Counted from the first letter of the stretch, positions 36,070 to 47,170 are shown. The stretch is DNA of 64,000 nt from Mactromeris polynyma (GCA_032209605.1 JASFXZ010000018.1:5955904-6019903); one strand, 5' to 3'. Numbers and translations: made by a program. The notes: generated by a model not told the origin, from the sequence alone.

Positions 36070-37165
36070 TCTTGATCTTGATCTTGATATGGTACAGTGA
36101 CACGTCCAATGGACATTATTACACCGCGCATACGTCGCCTAGCTATAAGTCCAAATACCTCCTCTCCCTAACACTATCTGCGAATGATCTGACTTGGTTT
36201 GTTAAAGACTCTACTTTGTTAAAAATGTCCGGTGGTAAAGAGTTTCAGTCCTTTATAGTATTCGGGATGAAGCTGAACTTGAGTGAATCTGTTCTAGTTA
36301 GAGGTCTGATAAAATGATATCTATGCATGAATTTGGTGATTCTTGCAGGGTTTTTTCAAATGTTCTGTAGGTATATGGGCTTGATTGTTCAGTCCTTTAT
36401 GTAAAAGTATTAACCTGCTCTGTGTTCTCCTATCTTTTAGTGGTGGTAAATTGAGTTGTTTCAGTATCGCTGTCATTGACCCAGGTTCGTAGTCTCTATA
36501 GCTTGATGTTATGAACCAGGCCTCTCTCTTTTGTACGCTTTCTAATTTCTCCTTTGATGGGGATCCCAGGCAGCACTTGAATATTCAAGGACTGGTCGTA
36601 TAAGTCCCTGTGTAGGCTTGTAATTTTACTTACTGGGGGCAAGATGATAAGTTGCGTTTTTATAATTCCAGCGTTCTGTAAGATTTATTGCATATTTCTT
36701 CAATGTGCTTCCCCCAGTGTAGATTACTTGTGATGTTTACGCCAAGATATTTGATGGATTGGAGAAACACTAATTTGGCGTCTTTCAGGGTGTAATCAAA
36801 CTTTATTTTTCTTCCTGCTTAGTGTCAGCATGATACATCTGGACGGTTGGAATCTCATACCCCATGTTGTTGCCCAATTTACTAGTACATCTATGTCTTC
36901 CTGTATTTTTTTACAATCATTGATGGTGTTGATTTCTCTGTAGCAAACGCAGTCATCGGCAAATAATCTGATATCTGATGATATATTTTCAGAGATGTTG
37001 TTGTTGTGTACCTGAAATAATATGGGTCCCAATACAGTGCCTTGTGGGACTCCTGAGAGCACTGATGTTGTTTTTGAGTTGCAACCATTTACTACCACGC
37101 ATGGTGTCTATCCAATTTAATATGTTTGTAAACCCAAAGTAGTAGGACATCAAAGTGTTTTCAAT
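36070..37165 (-). pseudogene. 5'-truncated LINE with reverse transcriptase remnant
   Basis: The minus strand encodes the core of a non-LTR reverse transcriptase: VVNGCNSKTTSVLSGVPQG, TVLGPILF, then the catalytic LFADDC motif. Further on come WATTWGMRFQPSRC and, after stops and frame changes, IKYLGVNITSNLHWGKHI. The 3' end is a simple tail of GATCAA units at 36,070-36,090. The 5' end is lost within the reverse transcriptase domain, and a frameshift at about 37,100 and several stops kill it. The motifs suggest the Jockey/CR1 superclade. Not active. Confidence 0.85.
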
Positions 37166-38374
37166 GAAATTACTTGTATTATATAACATGAACTATCCAC
37201 ATTTCAGAGGCACATTCCGTCAGTTTTTGTAAAATTTCAATTTTAATATTCAACATTTGAAATTATAAAATGATCTTCAATAAATATTGAAAACTTACAC
37301 ATTTTATGAAAATGTGAAACTATTATGGGTTACCAAGTGTATTATGGGTAAATTTTCAACTTTCACTTTCCATATATATTGCATTTGAAACACAATAAAT
37401 CAATATTTATTCAGAATCAAGCATGGTTACCTATTAAATTTTATTTCATATTTTCATTTAGACAGTAACTCTTACATAATATACCAAGTAGTGAGAAAAT
37501 CTCTCCGCTAGAAAAAATATAGTAACAATTATGTAGATTATTTTATATATTCATATGAATCATCGTTATCATAAAATCGAGCAAGGTGACCAGTCATTTT
37601 TATTTCATATTTTGGTAAGATACACTTCACTGATAACATATACAAACTTCAAAGGTAATCTCTCTCTCAGTTAGATAAAATGGCCTTATTGTTGGATACG
37701 CCTTTATTCTCTGTAGTTTAGGAGAATGACAATGTTATATTCTTCAATATCACGGCAAGTTGTAATAAAATTAAAATTGCGAAACTCATCGGTTGTTGCG
37801 ATATAGTATAGGAAGCGACAAAAGTTTGGAAGTCTCAGCTGCTTTAAATGATGGAAATTCTTGATGCACACAATGCAAACACTGTCTGTTTAACAGAACA
37901 TATGGAAATGAGACGATTAAAATTTACTTAAACAATAAATAAAGGCAATGATGAATACACATTATTAAGTTGTCAATATTAACATTGATATTTAGTTTAG
38001 CCCTTTCAAGATGCTATAAATAGGTAGAATACATAATGTAAACAACGTTACGTTTACTGGCATTTTGCGAAACATTTTTATGAAGTCATTAATGTTTCAT
38101 ATTTCATAAAATAAAAGCAAACTGACCATTGTAGATCATAACATTCTCATTCAATGATCATCCAAGATATGTCCTTTAATCGACATTGCTGATAAAGTCA
38201 CTCCAACATGATATAAGCATCATGGTCATACCGCTGAAAAACAGAGCATGTTTGCGGACGTTCATTTTTTAAAAAGTTCAACCTAGAATTCGAATGTATA
38301 CTTCCCTTCACGTACCGTGACATGGAATTTAAATAATATTAAAAATATTATGAAAAATATTCATAGAATTATAG
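37166..38374. other. No supported feature
   Basis: Very AT-rich, rich in ATATTT and AAATTT words. No frames, no tRNA-like sequence. Confidence 0.5.
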
Positions 38375-38530
38375 CATTCCTTGCCCCTCTGTTCCTTAAC
38401 GTATGTACCCTTTAACCTCCTCAAGTGCCTTATGTTTTATAGATTGTTGCCTTCCAGGAGGTCTGTGTGGGGAGGCACTGTCTTGTGTATGAGGCGTTCC
38501 CTGTAGTTGCTTATTCTCTCTCTTATGTTA
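38375..38530 (+). repeat. R1 repeat, 5'-truncated
   Basis: Begins abruptly at TTCCTTGCCCCTCTG and runs to the common end TTATTCTCTCTC. High similarity to the reference copy, so relatively young. Confidence 0.75.
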
Positions 38531-38575
38531 TGGTTGGTTGTATTCGTAAAGTAAAGCATATTTCTCGCCACTCAA

Positions 38576-38739
38576 TACAGTGCAATAACAAGACTACCTC
38601 AATAACAAGACCACCTAAATATTAAGTTTCAATTCGATTTTCACTGTTTTGCTTTTTACCGCAATATTAAGACCACCTCATTATTTAGACCAGTTTTCAA
38701 TGGTTCCAAGGGTGGTTTAATTATCGAGGTTTTACTGTA
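38576..38739. mobile_element. MITE, pogo/Tigger-like ends
   Basis: Left end TACAGTGCAATAACAAGAC and right end mirror TACAGTAAAACCTCGATAAT, flanked by TA. The inside carries repeated AAGACCACCT words. TA flanks and CAGT...CTCGATAA ends are typical of pogo/Tigger-derived short elements. It lies immediately beside R1. Confidence 0.5.
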
Positions 38740-39569
38740 TTACGAAATAACTTTTGTTTGCTATCCGTACATACGGCTTTCGCACTCGTGATATACATTC
38801 GAGGCTGTGAAGTTTGACGTTATGGAATTGGATAAACAATAAGCAAAAACACAACCACTGTTATATCATTTTGTTCCCGCAACATAGTTCAGTAAAATAC
38901 ATAAATTTTAATCACATGACTCGTAACTATGTAATTCCACACACGTTTGACATATATGTTGTTCTAGACCACCGTAAATGACCCCAGGGATCTCAATGCG
39001 TATGGTCCTTTATGCGAACGTGGTCTTTCTAGTGCTATCCAGTCTGATTCACAAGTTTATATTCCTGTAACAAACCCATTAGGATGCATTCATAACATCT
39101 GGTAAATATCTGTTTTCTAATGAGATGTAGGCTAATGCATTCTATCGCCATTCTTGGATAAGATCAATATCAGGGATTATTATTAACTTAATTGCTTCAG
39201 TGCAAGCTCACACCGTTCTTTAAAAACTTGTTTAACTCTATGTAGGCATTGTATAACTGGAATTTACCGGCATTCAATATTTTTAACTATGATAATGTTA
39301 ATTATCTTTTATCTATATATAAACATAAATAAACGCTGTACCGATTTTCTGTTAACCAATCTTAACATGAATATTGCTAGTACTTTCTTACAAGTGAAAT
39401 CACTTATCCACTTAGAAAACATGATATTTATATGGGTCTGGGGTCAAAAGATGGAAAATAGATGAAAAGATGGTAATTAAACGCCCATCGTATTACATGT
39501 TTTATGTATGTGTTTCAATACATCAGTAAAATTCCCGGTTGATGGTTCACTTTTGTGTACTGTGTGAAG

Positions 39570-39917
39570 CAAAGGGGGTCGACACGTTAAGGAAATGACC
39601 TAAACCAGAATCAATCATACCATGTAATATCATTAACAAGGGTTATAACTAAAACAAAAATATTTTTACCCCAGGTTCATTTAAGTGTCCGTCAAAATTT
39701 TAATACTCCGCCAATTTACCAACAATACAGTTTACCAATAACAATTTAGCAGTTCATCTCACCAAAAATCAACAATCCAACGTGAATCGTGCAGAAAGTG
39801 CCATTTATTTTTTAGTCAATGAAATATATAATCCTTGTTAATGATATTACATGGTATGATTGATTTTGACTTGGATGTCTGTTTTAGGTAATTTCCTTAA
39901 CGCGCCGACCCCCTTTG
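39570..39917. mobile_element. hAT-type MITE with perfect 8 bp target duplication
   Basis: Both flanks read GTGTGAAG (39,562-39,569 and 39,918-39,925). The ends are inverted repeats starting CAAAGGGGGTCG and extending about 70 bp through GTTAAGGAAAT and AATCATACCATGTAATATC. The length is 348 bp, without a frame. An 8 bp duplication is the hallmark of hAT transposases. The right arm has a short extra segment (GACATCCAAGTC) missing from the left. Confidence 0.85.
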
Positions 39918-39925
39918 GTGTGAAG

Positions 39926-40651
39926 TGCATTTATAATACATATACAGTTTATGTTTGATGATGACAAGCAATTTTTCAAAAATGTGTTATCATTTGGATT
40001 GTACAGTTATCCTTCATTATAAACGATACAATTGTCATTTATCAAGTGTTTCGTTGCACGACACTCGCAGTTTTATACAACCGATTTTCAATTTGTTTTA
40101 AAACATCGATGCATTACATGGCATAACGGGGTAAACATATAACGTTCCTTTGTTGTACAATAACTATAATACTAAAGTGAATAAACCAGTATTTTCGATG
40201 TCATAGTTGATTGAACATGAGCAATGAAATCGAAAAGTAACATATTTCATACCATTCATGAAAGAAATACCAATGCATGGAGCAGTTTGATTTTTTTAGA
40301 AAGAATACTGATGTGTGAAGCATAAACACACAACTTTAGATGTAAACTAACGGAATATTTCATTTCCATGTCACAAAAAACAAACAATGCATTAGTTCAA
40401 TATTGTACATTCGTCAGAAGCTATTTATTACAGAATGTATTCTAAAATTTTAAAATAATGATACCGATTTTGCTGATATGGCAGTCTGTTATCATTAGGC
40501 TCATATTATAGTAAATATACCAACGGGGTATAGTTGCATGTTTACGATTTCAGTATACAAATTCGGATCTTGCTCAATTAATCTGAACTCCATGTATATA
40601 CCAGCAATATCAATAAAATTGCGTATACAAATGCAATATCAACGTATACAG
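39926..40651. other. No supported feature
   Basis: AT-rich. The frame of the exon at 40,652 is open back to about 40,588, but with no start codon. Confidence 0.4.
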
Positions 40652-40810
40652 AACCAAAACAAGGATACTTTCGTAAAGTAGATCTAACCAAGAACTATCT
40701 TGAAAAAAGATGGTCGGTGCAATTTGAAGGTTATGATTTGTTGTGCGACATAACAAATGCCGAGATGTTACGATTGCTGGTCACTCCCGACCCAAACTCA
40801 GTGGATTTCG
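40652..40810 (+). CDS. Candidate exon 1 of a three-exon plus-strand set
   Basis: AG acceptor (AACGTATACAG), then 52 complete codons: PKQGYFRKVDLTKNYLEKRW, SVQFEGYDLLCDITNAEM, LRLLVTPDPNSVDF, and a donor GTAAGG at 40,811. The composition is strikingly protein-like for this region. The frame stays open past the donor (GKATCPLSKCKLIRMK) to TAG at 40,881, so the exon may instead end at 40,858 or be terminal. No family recognised. Confidence 0.4.
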
Positions 40811-40879
40811 GTAAGGCGACGTGCCCTTTATCGAAATGTAAACTAATCCGCATGAAGGTTGCAAACGTTGTTCGATTGT

Positions 40880-41060
40880 AGGGAAATTGCCAAGTGAAGA
40901 GGTGGCAGCACTAGTTGGGTCATCTGTACAGGCAATTAGGAGTCTCAGACGATATACCACGGAGCGGTAAACCGCGTGTTACTACGCCAGATCAAGACCG
41001 CTATATCTTGAACAAGCATATACAAAATCGCTTTCTCACTGCAACGGCTACAGCTTCCGT
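40880..41060 (+). pseudogene. Tc1/mariner-like transposase fragment
   Basis: Two frames together give EEVAALVGSSVQAIRSL and, after a deletion, DDIPRSGKPRVTTPDQDRYI then NRFLTATATA. This is the helix-turn-helix and linker region of Tc1-type transposases (PRSGRPRVTT...DRYI...FLTA). No catalytic DDE region and no inverted ends were found. It lies in the putative intron between 40,810 and 41,240 and is followed by a duplicated ACAGCTTCCGTCTCCC. Confidence 0.6.
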
Positions 41061-41239
41061 CTCCCTCGGTACAGCTTCCGTCTCCCCCCGGTACTCATAT
41101 CTTTTGCTCAGTATAGTTATTTTTTGAACTCCTGACCTATATCAGCAGTTTCATCTCATGTATTGCATGACGAATCTAGTATCAGGAAGTATAATATGTT
41201 GATGACTAATGATAAAAGCATTTATTACGTGACTGGTAG

Positions 41240-41416
41240 CAATGAAGTACGTACAACATAAGCATATTGTTGACATGTATTGTACTACGATTTCAAACTA
41301 CGTCATATGTCTGTCTCTTGCAAATGATTCCCTCGGGCTTGAACTGAAAGATATGAAAAATAACCGGTTCATGAGAGTTCATTTTGTGGAGGATGAGTGT
41401 AATGTTTTGTTGAACT
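41240..41416 (+). CDS. Candidate exon 2 of the same set
   Basis: Acceptor GTGACTGGTAG, ideal donor GTAAGTAA at 41,417. The frame gives MKYVQHKHIVDMYCTTISN, YVICLSLANDSLGLELKDM and KNNRFMRVHFVEDECNVLLN. It opens with two bases completing the codon begun at 40,810 and leaves one base. An ATG at 41,242 could alternatively make this a first exon. Unrecognised. Confidence 0.35.
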
Positions 41417-42188
41417 GTAAGTAATATGATGATTAACGTCGTAATGTCTTTGATATTTAAATTCAGGATATATTTGTTGAATTGCCGAATAGCAATACAT
41501 TTCTCATGGCGTTCACTTAGCCAATTTTGATTCGTTTATATGCAAAATCCGTGTTTGATATATTAACTCATTGAGGTTTCATTTGTGTATGTATTTCTTT
41601 TTTATGATCTTCGTTGTTTTTTATTCCATATAACAGTTGTTGCTCCGCTTATTCTCAATCTGATCGAAACAAATAAATCTATTTTTTGGAATATTGCGTT
41701 TTTATAACATTGTGTTGTTTTTCTTCAGTCTAATAGTGTTATTATAGTTGTTATATTATAATAACAGCTGTAGCATGGCCTCAGCCCTTAAACCTTGCGG
41801 GTTTATTTGTACATGTATATACGTTTAGTAGTGATTGTTTTGCAATTCTCGTATAACTGTCACGTAATATTTATACTGACTATTCATAGGATGAAAGGCA
41901 GTCGTGACGCTTATTTTCTCAATATGTTTGTACAGTTGTCCTTGTTTTGTAAACCTTTATTTTGTGCCATGACTAAGGGAATGGTGAAAAATGTAATTGA
42001 ATTTAAACATAACATACTAATTTGTTCTACGCTCACTTCAAATGCAAAGATGCAAAACGATTGCAGAAACATGGAAATGTAAGTGCAGAGAACATGCATA
42101 CGCGTCGCCCTAAATATTACTATCAAGGTTGCTAAATATGTACACGGCTTGTGGAGGTAATGTATATGCTATTATGTTCCCTCTTTAG

Positions 42189-42292
42189 ATATTTCTGTCC
42201 ATCTGCATAGACACTCACTTGTTATATTTAAGTTTAATCCAAATTCCACAATTCCACAAATTGCTAAATCACCCTTTCAGCTATTTGGATAA
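42189..42292 (+). CDS. Candidate terminal exon of the same set
   Basis: Excellent acceptor GTTCCCTCTTTAG, two bases completing the codon left at 41,416, then ISVHLHRHSLVIFKFNPN and STIPQIAKSPFQLFG before TAA. A rival exon at about 41,890-42,079 with good splice sites (branch TACTGAC, donor GTAAGTG) is out of phase with 41,416, so the real structure is unsettled. Confidence 0.25.
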
Positions 42293-42542
42293 TTAACATT
42301 TTCAGACTGTATCTTTTTATTATCTTATTTTGTTAGACAGCAAATATCTACTGGCACATCGTAATTAAGATGCGTCTGAGTCATGGAGTGAATCCAAATT
42401 AATGTATTACCGCCGTTTTATCAAATTCCAACAGAAACAACAGGAATATCTGAATAAATTGATTTGATGGTATTTTAAGAATATGATTTAAGATTAAAGT
42501 TTCGTGTATTTTGTTGTTTACGTTGAACTTTCATTCTTTTTA
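42293..42542. other. No supported feature
   Basis: AT-rich spacer between the candidate terminal exon and a small tandem repeat. Confidence 0.4.
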
Positions 42543-42660
42543 AAACAATTAAATCGTTGAATACTGAACAGTTAACACATTTAAACAATTAAATCATTGA
42601 AAACGGATCATTCAACACATTTTAACAATTAAAAAAATGAACACACAACAGTCAACAAAC
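42543..42660 (+). repeat. ~40 bp tandem repeat, three diverged units
   Basis: AAACAATTAAATCGTTGAA, AAACAATTAAATCATTGAA and AACAATTAAAAAAATGAA mark the starts of three units, each followed by ACAGTTAACACATTT-like text. Confidence 0.6.
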
Positions 42661-43006
42661 AATTGTGCAACGATAGTGTTGTACTAAAACCAAATTCAAA
42701 GTTTACGTTTATTATGTTTCATGTCTGCATTGGCATACACTGAGCATTGCCTTGTAAGATTGTCTGACTGTCTGACTGATAGTTTGCAGCGGTCTTATAG
42801 GTTTAAGTGCTTCACATACAACTGTTAGTGAAAATATCGTTTGTAAAGGATTAATACATGTACCGTATGAACTAACCAATTATCAAAGCATTCTGTACAC
42901 TCATAAAAAGTGTAATATGATAGTCTGACTTTTTGGGATCTTGTTTTGTAAGCGAAAATGAAATAAGCTGATAAAAACCTTTTTGTATCGAGGTATTACA
43001 TGAATA

Positions 43007-43152
43007 GAGGATATCACACGAGTGTTTTATAAGTACTGATTTTATTGAACGAGTTGAATAGATTGATGTGAAGTAAGCCTCTAGCTAGCTTCATTTTCTT
43101 GTTATTCAACGAGTTCAATAAATTTAATACTTTACAACACGAATCTATTATT
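43007..43152. repeat. Fold-back element, same layout as 8,381-8,530
   Basis: Left GAGGATATCACACGAGTG...TTATTGAACGAGTTGAATA, right TTATTCAACGAGTTCAATAA...AACACGAATCTATTA. The outer GAGGAT-CAC-GAGTG motif and the inner ACGAGT motif are those of the 8.4 kb element, while the remaining arm sequence differs. Confidence 0.65.
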
Positions 43153-43564
43153 AGCACATACCAGACAAAATAAGGTAAAAACACCCATCCAAACGCGACA
43201 TCGTTATTTTACGACAGCATCGCGAAAGTAATAAGGCTACAGAGTTAAATAGCAGAACAGGAATATGTATGCTTGGTTTACATTGTTTTCCGATCTATAT
43301 GCTGGTTATTGTGTTGTTATGCCCGTTGCTATGTGCATACATTACTTACTCATAAGTCTACTAAGGCGTGCAAGACGCATATATATGTTTTATTATTCTC
43401 ACTTCGATATTGTAATCGTAGGGTACGAATATGTCGTAGAATCCGGTTGAATTAATCTGTCTCTTTGTGATAATATGATAATGCATTGCTTCGGGGTTGG
43501 AAAAGAATGTCTATCGCCTTGGTAATTAGTTTTGGATAACTCATTTTACTCGACAAAGCTTTTT

Positions 43565-44360
43565 ATATGTCGTATTGAAGAGGAAATCCAATAACCATAT
43601 GACTTTGTCTCCACATTTTGTCCTTATGTCATTACCTGATTGCTCGTCTGAATGAATGGCGTGTTCTCATCGATATTTTATAACCTTTTCGGCGCAGCCT
43701 TACTAACATGGCTTTTCTATTTGCATACCAGAGTTGTGTACACCTATCAAATTGTACGTTAACAAGTACACCAAATTCTCGTCAAAGCTCCCGGTCCTAG
43801 TGTAGAAGGATAGTAGCATATTCAACCCCTTGTATACCATCCGTACTCGTTTCATCGTTTTTCAAACATCTCTCGTTTTAGTCTGTGTATTCTCCTCAGT
43901 CAACTGATAATTTGTGTTGACCTCATATTTCATGATTATCATTTGAATTTTAAATGCGATCTGAACTAAACTATTTCTTAATTACGTGTACTTTAACTGT
44001 GGAAGCCTTGGCGGTATATACTCCGAATATCTAAGTTTCCATGTGATCTTCTCACTCAATTAGTGACCAGACACAGATTAATTATAAAACTTCAAATAAA
44101 CCTGTATATGACTAAATCCACATAAATGCTTTCAGACAAGAGCAAAATTCGCCTGTACGGCTGCAAGAAAAAGATAAAATGACTGACTACTTAACGGTTA
44201 TTTGAGAAAACGTCTGATGCATCACTTTTCCATTGAATGTTACATAAGCAGTCTGTACTGTTGTAGTTTTTGACATACATTGATAGAAAGTGACATACAC
44301 AGAAACCTAGAATACACCGCCTTTCTATTTAACGGTATTTACATATTAACGATAATTACA
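43565..44360 (+). repeat. Long duplicated unit, copy D left part
   Basis: 43,570-43,680 matches 10,077-10,190 (CGTATTGAAGAGGAAAT, TGTCTCCACATT). 44,060-44,130 weakly matches 2,510-2,600 (CACATAAATGCTTTCAGAC). Between them sits an R2 copy. Confidence 0.5.
43690..43790 (+). repeat. R2 repeat, fragment
   Basis: Short R2 copy: GCAGCCTTACTAACATGGC, with octamer ATTTGCAT at 43,719-43,726, then GTTGTGTACACC. The lower half of the family is missing. Confidence 0.6.
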
Positions 44361-44384
44361 GACAAAAAAGATAATAGGTTGCTA

Positions 44385-44575
44385 CAAGGAATGTTACATA
44401 TACATGACAATGCCTCCACACAAAGATCTCCGGAAAAATAACAGGCCATAAAAAAGCAGGCACTAAGGAGGTATTGAGTGCACCTCCTCAGTGCCTAATG
44501 TTTTGTAGACTGTTAATGTTTGCGTGTCTGTGTCGGGAGACATTGTCTTGTGCATACGGCGTTCCCTTCATCAAT
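44385..44575. repeat. R1 inverted pair (palindrome)
   Basis: 44,385-44,470 is R1 antisense (GCCTCCACACAAAGATCTCC, GGCACTAAGGAGG) and 44,481-44,575 is R1 sense (CCTCCTCAGTGCCTAATG, GTGTCGGGAGACATTG). They meet head to head around GTATTGAGTGCA. Each arm includes the common R1 end. Confidence 0.75.
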
Positions 44576-44579
44576 TTAA

Positions 44580-45330
44580 TCTGTATATTCTGTCCACATT
44601 TTCTATGTATGTTGTTGATTGAACAGGTATTACCCTAAACGAGTATTTATACATCATATTCCCCCGAGCAGTTACTATTTAGTTATGACAAGGAAAGTCA
44701 GTCATGTCATGAACTTTTTATTTGCCCAGAAACAGAACTACTGCAAAGTATTGTATAATCCATAAATTCATGCATAGTCTATACAATCATGTCAACTACG
44801 TTGTTGTTTTCTGAATGCTACATCACATCCTGCTTGGCTCATTTAATAAATTGCATTGTACAAATTTGGCAATTACAAAGGCAATGCATTTTGCAAATTA
44901 CTTGAAATTATTAATCTGACATGTTCATATTAATCTGACATAGAATTCAATAATTGTTACTTTGTCATTACATTGTGTTTTATAATTTAGTTTGAGAGAT
45001 GTTAGCTCTATACCAGTTACTCAGTGCACACGCATAGTAAATGTATCAGCTTCACCAGTAAAGATATAATAGGATTAAAATACCATATTTTGGCGTTCTT
45101 TGGGAAGTATGGTTTCTAAACTAGGAATAATTATTGATTTTTTTTCAATTTAGTTTCAACTTTACCACCTGATCAAGTAGAAACCAGACAATTAAAAAAG
45201 TAACAAATTTAGATATGCCTTTCCAGTGTAGACAACCAATGTAAGAATAATTCTTGCTCAACAGGAACGTTTTCCTCGAGACATTTTTCTAAAACCATGG
45301 AAAGACGACATGTTGCTTCCCGAACGGGAA
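44580..45330. other. No supported feature
   Basis: AT-rich. No frames of interest and no repeats beyond short homopolymers. Confidence 0.4.
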
Positions 45331-45516
45331 TTAAAAATCTAAACATAGTAACACACTTTCTGATTGGGAAGCTGGAAAGGGGAATCCCCTGATTTCCCGT
45401 TCATGAATTTTCTCCCACTGTCTTAGTATAAGCATTTCGTTCAATTGTCCTCTATCAAAAACTATATCACGCGTTGAAACATCATATACACCGCTTCTCA
45501 AGACACAATGCATGCA
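45331..45516 (-). CDS. Candidate terminal exon, unknown protein
   Basis: Preceded by a textbook acceptor: branch TAACTAACC, then CTGCTTCAAG. 61 codons are open to TAA: CMHCVLRSGVYDVSTRDIVF, DRGQLNEMLILRQWEKIHER, EIRGFPFPASQSESVLLCLD. Charged and well balanced, unlike random AT-rich frames. No domain recognised and no partner exon found. It could also start at its ATG at 45,513. Confidence 0.35.
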   Translation of the reverse strand, partial: CMHCVLRSGVYDVSTRDIVFDRGQLNEMLILRQWEKIHEREIRGFPFPASQSESVLLCLDF

Positions 45517-46109
45517 CTTGAAGCAGGGTTAGTTAATTTTACACATGCTAAGAAACAAAATGTCTATTTCCTGTCAGTATTACCTAAGCGTCTGTGACCT
45601 GTAGATGCTGGATGCCATCAATAGTTTTGACTTGTAAATGCTAGATAGTATCAATATTTATGTAATATATAAGCAAAATATTGATACGATAAAACATGCG
45701 TCATTATAACATTCAGAAATCACACCAAGTGCAATATAAAAGTAGACATATGTATTGATTCCTAATTTAACATCTTAAGGAAGTGTTTCACTTTTACAGT
45801 AGACTCGATGTTATCTAACAAAACAGCGTCATCAATGTTTCGATTTAGTCTTAGATTACAGGAAGGACAGGTCTAAATTACGATAATGGATCAATAAAGA
45901 ACATGTTAATGGCGTGATATAACGACTATACTTCAAGTTTCATAACAAAAGACCTCGTATCAGACATTAGAACTTTACGGGTGTAAACTGTAAGTCTTTT
46001 CGCCGTTGAATGCCAGCTGTGAACATTGTGCAGCGACGAAAGATGTTTGAGCGGATGCGTTGTAGTGGACTGAAGGTATCGTGACCCGGTCACGCCTAAT
46101 AGTAACGGA

Positions 46110-46935
46110 CATTTTTCGGCGCAGTCTAGCCCCGCATACGTTTCTCTGTACTCCGATTTTTCCACGCGTCTTCGTAATAGAGCTACGCGCAATCCTATAA
46201 TAAAAAGGTGGGATTTTGCCGCATGGTTTTAACGGCACTCTTCTGGCGTCTTTATAATCTACCGAACATACTTTTGAGAGTACGGAAAACTGTAGCAATC
46301 GTTCACGAGTAGAAGCAAACAAAAATCGAATTTCTAGCGCATCTGAGTGCCTGACAATCACTTCGACATGAAGACAGGGGTCAGATGTTTATGACTGCGA
46401 AAATTGTCGCTAAGATATCTGTCAATCAAACGTAACTCCGCCCACGGTGCGCAAGTAAACTATCCTCCTTACAAACTGGATGTTGACATTCGCGCTCTCG
46501 CCAATTTTGCCCGACAAAGTAGCAATACAAGATGGATTTTAACGTTGAAACAACTTTTGATCAAATTCGTGACATATATCACTGTCAGTATTGGCTCAAG
46601 AAGGAGCAAATAATAGCAATATCGACGGTGATCTGGGTAGGGTAATAACTAAGTGCGCACCGCCTCCATATCAACTATCCTATCTTCTTATTTAACAGGT
46701 GCTCGATTCACTAATTTCTTTTACAAAACAAGTATCCATTAAAATCTTGTGTTGAAAAGACACATAAATCAACGAAAAGCTACAATTTTCTGTCGTACAG
46801 TTTTTGATTGCATGTTCACGAAAATAAGAGTAAATACAGAGGAAAGACCGACGGTATCCAACTTCTGTTTACTTTTGTGAATGATTTAGCAGGACGTTGT
46901 ACAGCGACAGTATATAGATGTGACGTCCGTGGCTG
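46110..46935 (+). repeat. Long duplicated unit, copy D right part
   Basis: Counterpart of 3,850-4,665, with the same GC-rich CCGCCCACGGTGCGC and the same GTGATCTGGGTAGGGTAAT. It continues into R2, whereas copy B is cut by R1. Confidence 0.8.
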
Positions 46936-47170
46936 GACTAGGTGCAGCCGTACTAACATGGTTTTGCTATTTGCATATCAGTGTTGTGTAAACTAATCAA
47001 AGCATTCGTTAACCATCAACGCAATTTCTCTTCAACAAAACAACGTTTGTAACCTTGACGCGGATTGGTTAAGCTTCCTATAAAGGGTACGTTACCTTAC
47101 CTAAATCCACTGAAATTTCGTGATTGATCGAAATCTGGAGTGACCAGACATTTAAATTTCATTACATGAA
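46936..47170 (+). repeat. R2 repeat, best-preserved copy
   Basis: Contains CCGTACTAACATGG, octamer ATTTGCAT (46,969-46,976), CTTGACGCGGATTGG (an inverted CCAAT), TATAAAGGG and GTACGTTACCTTACC. Octamer, CCAAT and TATA in this order look like a small RNA polymerase II promoter. No transcript or downstream frame is visible, so this is only a resemblance. Confidence 0.65.

Noticed and set aside
41889..42079. Plus-strand exon candidate with branch TACTGAC, acceptor and GTAAGTG donor, peptide starting MKGSRDAYFLNMF.
   Set aside because: Its phase does not fit the exon at 41,240-41,416, and linking it onward needs introns of about 40 bp. Kept only as an alternative.
3855..46361. Opposite-strand frames over the same block (3,855-4,055 and 45,975-46,361).
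   Set aside because: Lengths differ between copies and they overlap a repeat; shadows of open, GC-richer repeat DNA.
4138..46613. A 69-codon frame open in two duplicated copies (4,138-4,347 and 46,404-46,613), tempting as a conserved small protein.
   Set aside because: The copies differ at about 10 amino-acid changing and 4 silent positions, the ratio expected without selection. The frame also has no ATG of its own at the start in either copy.
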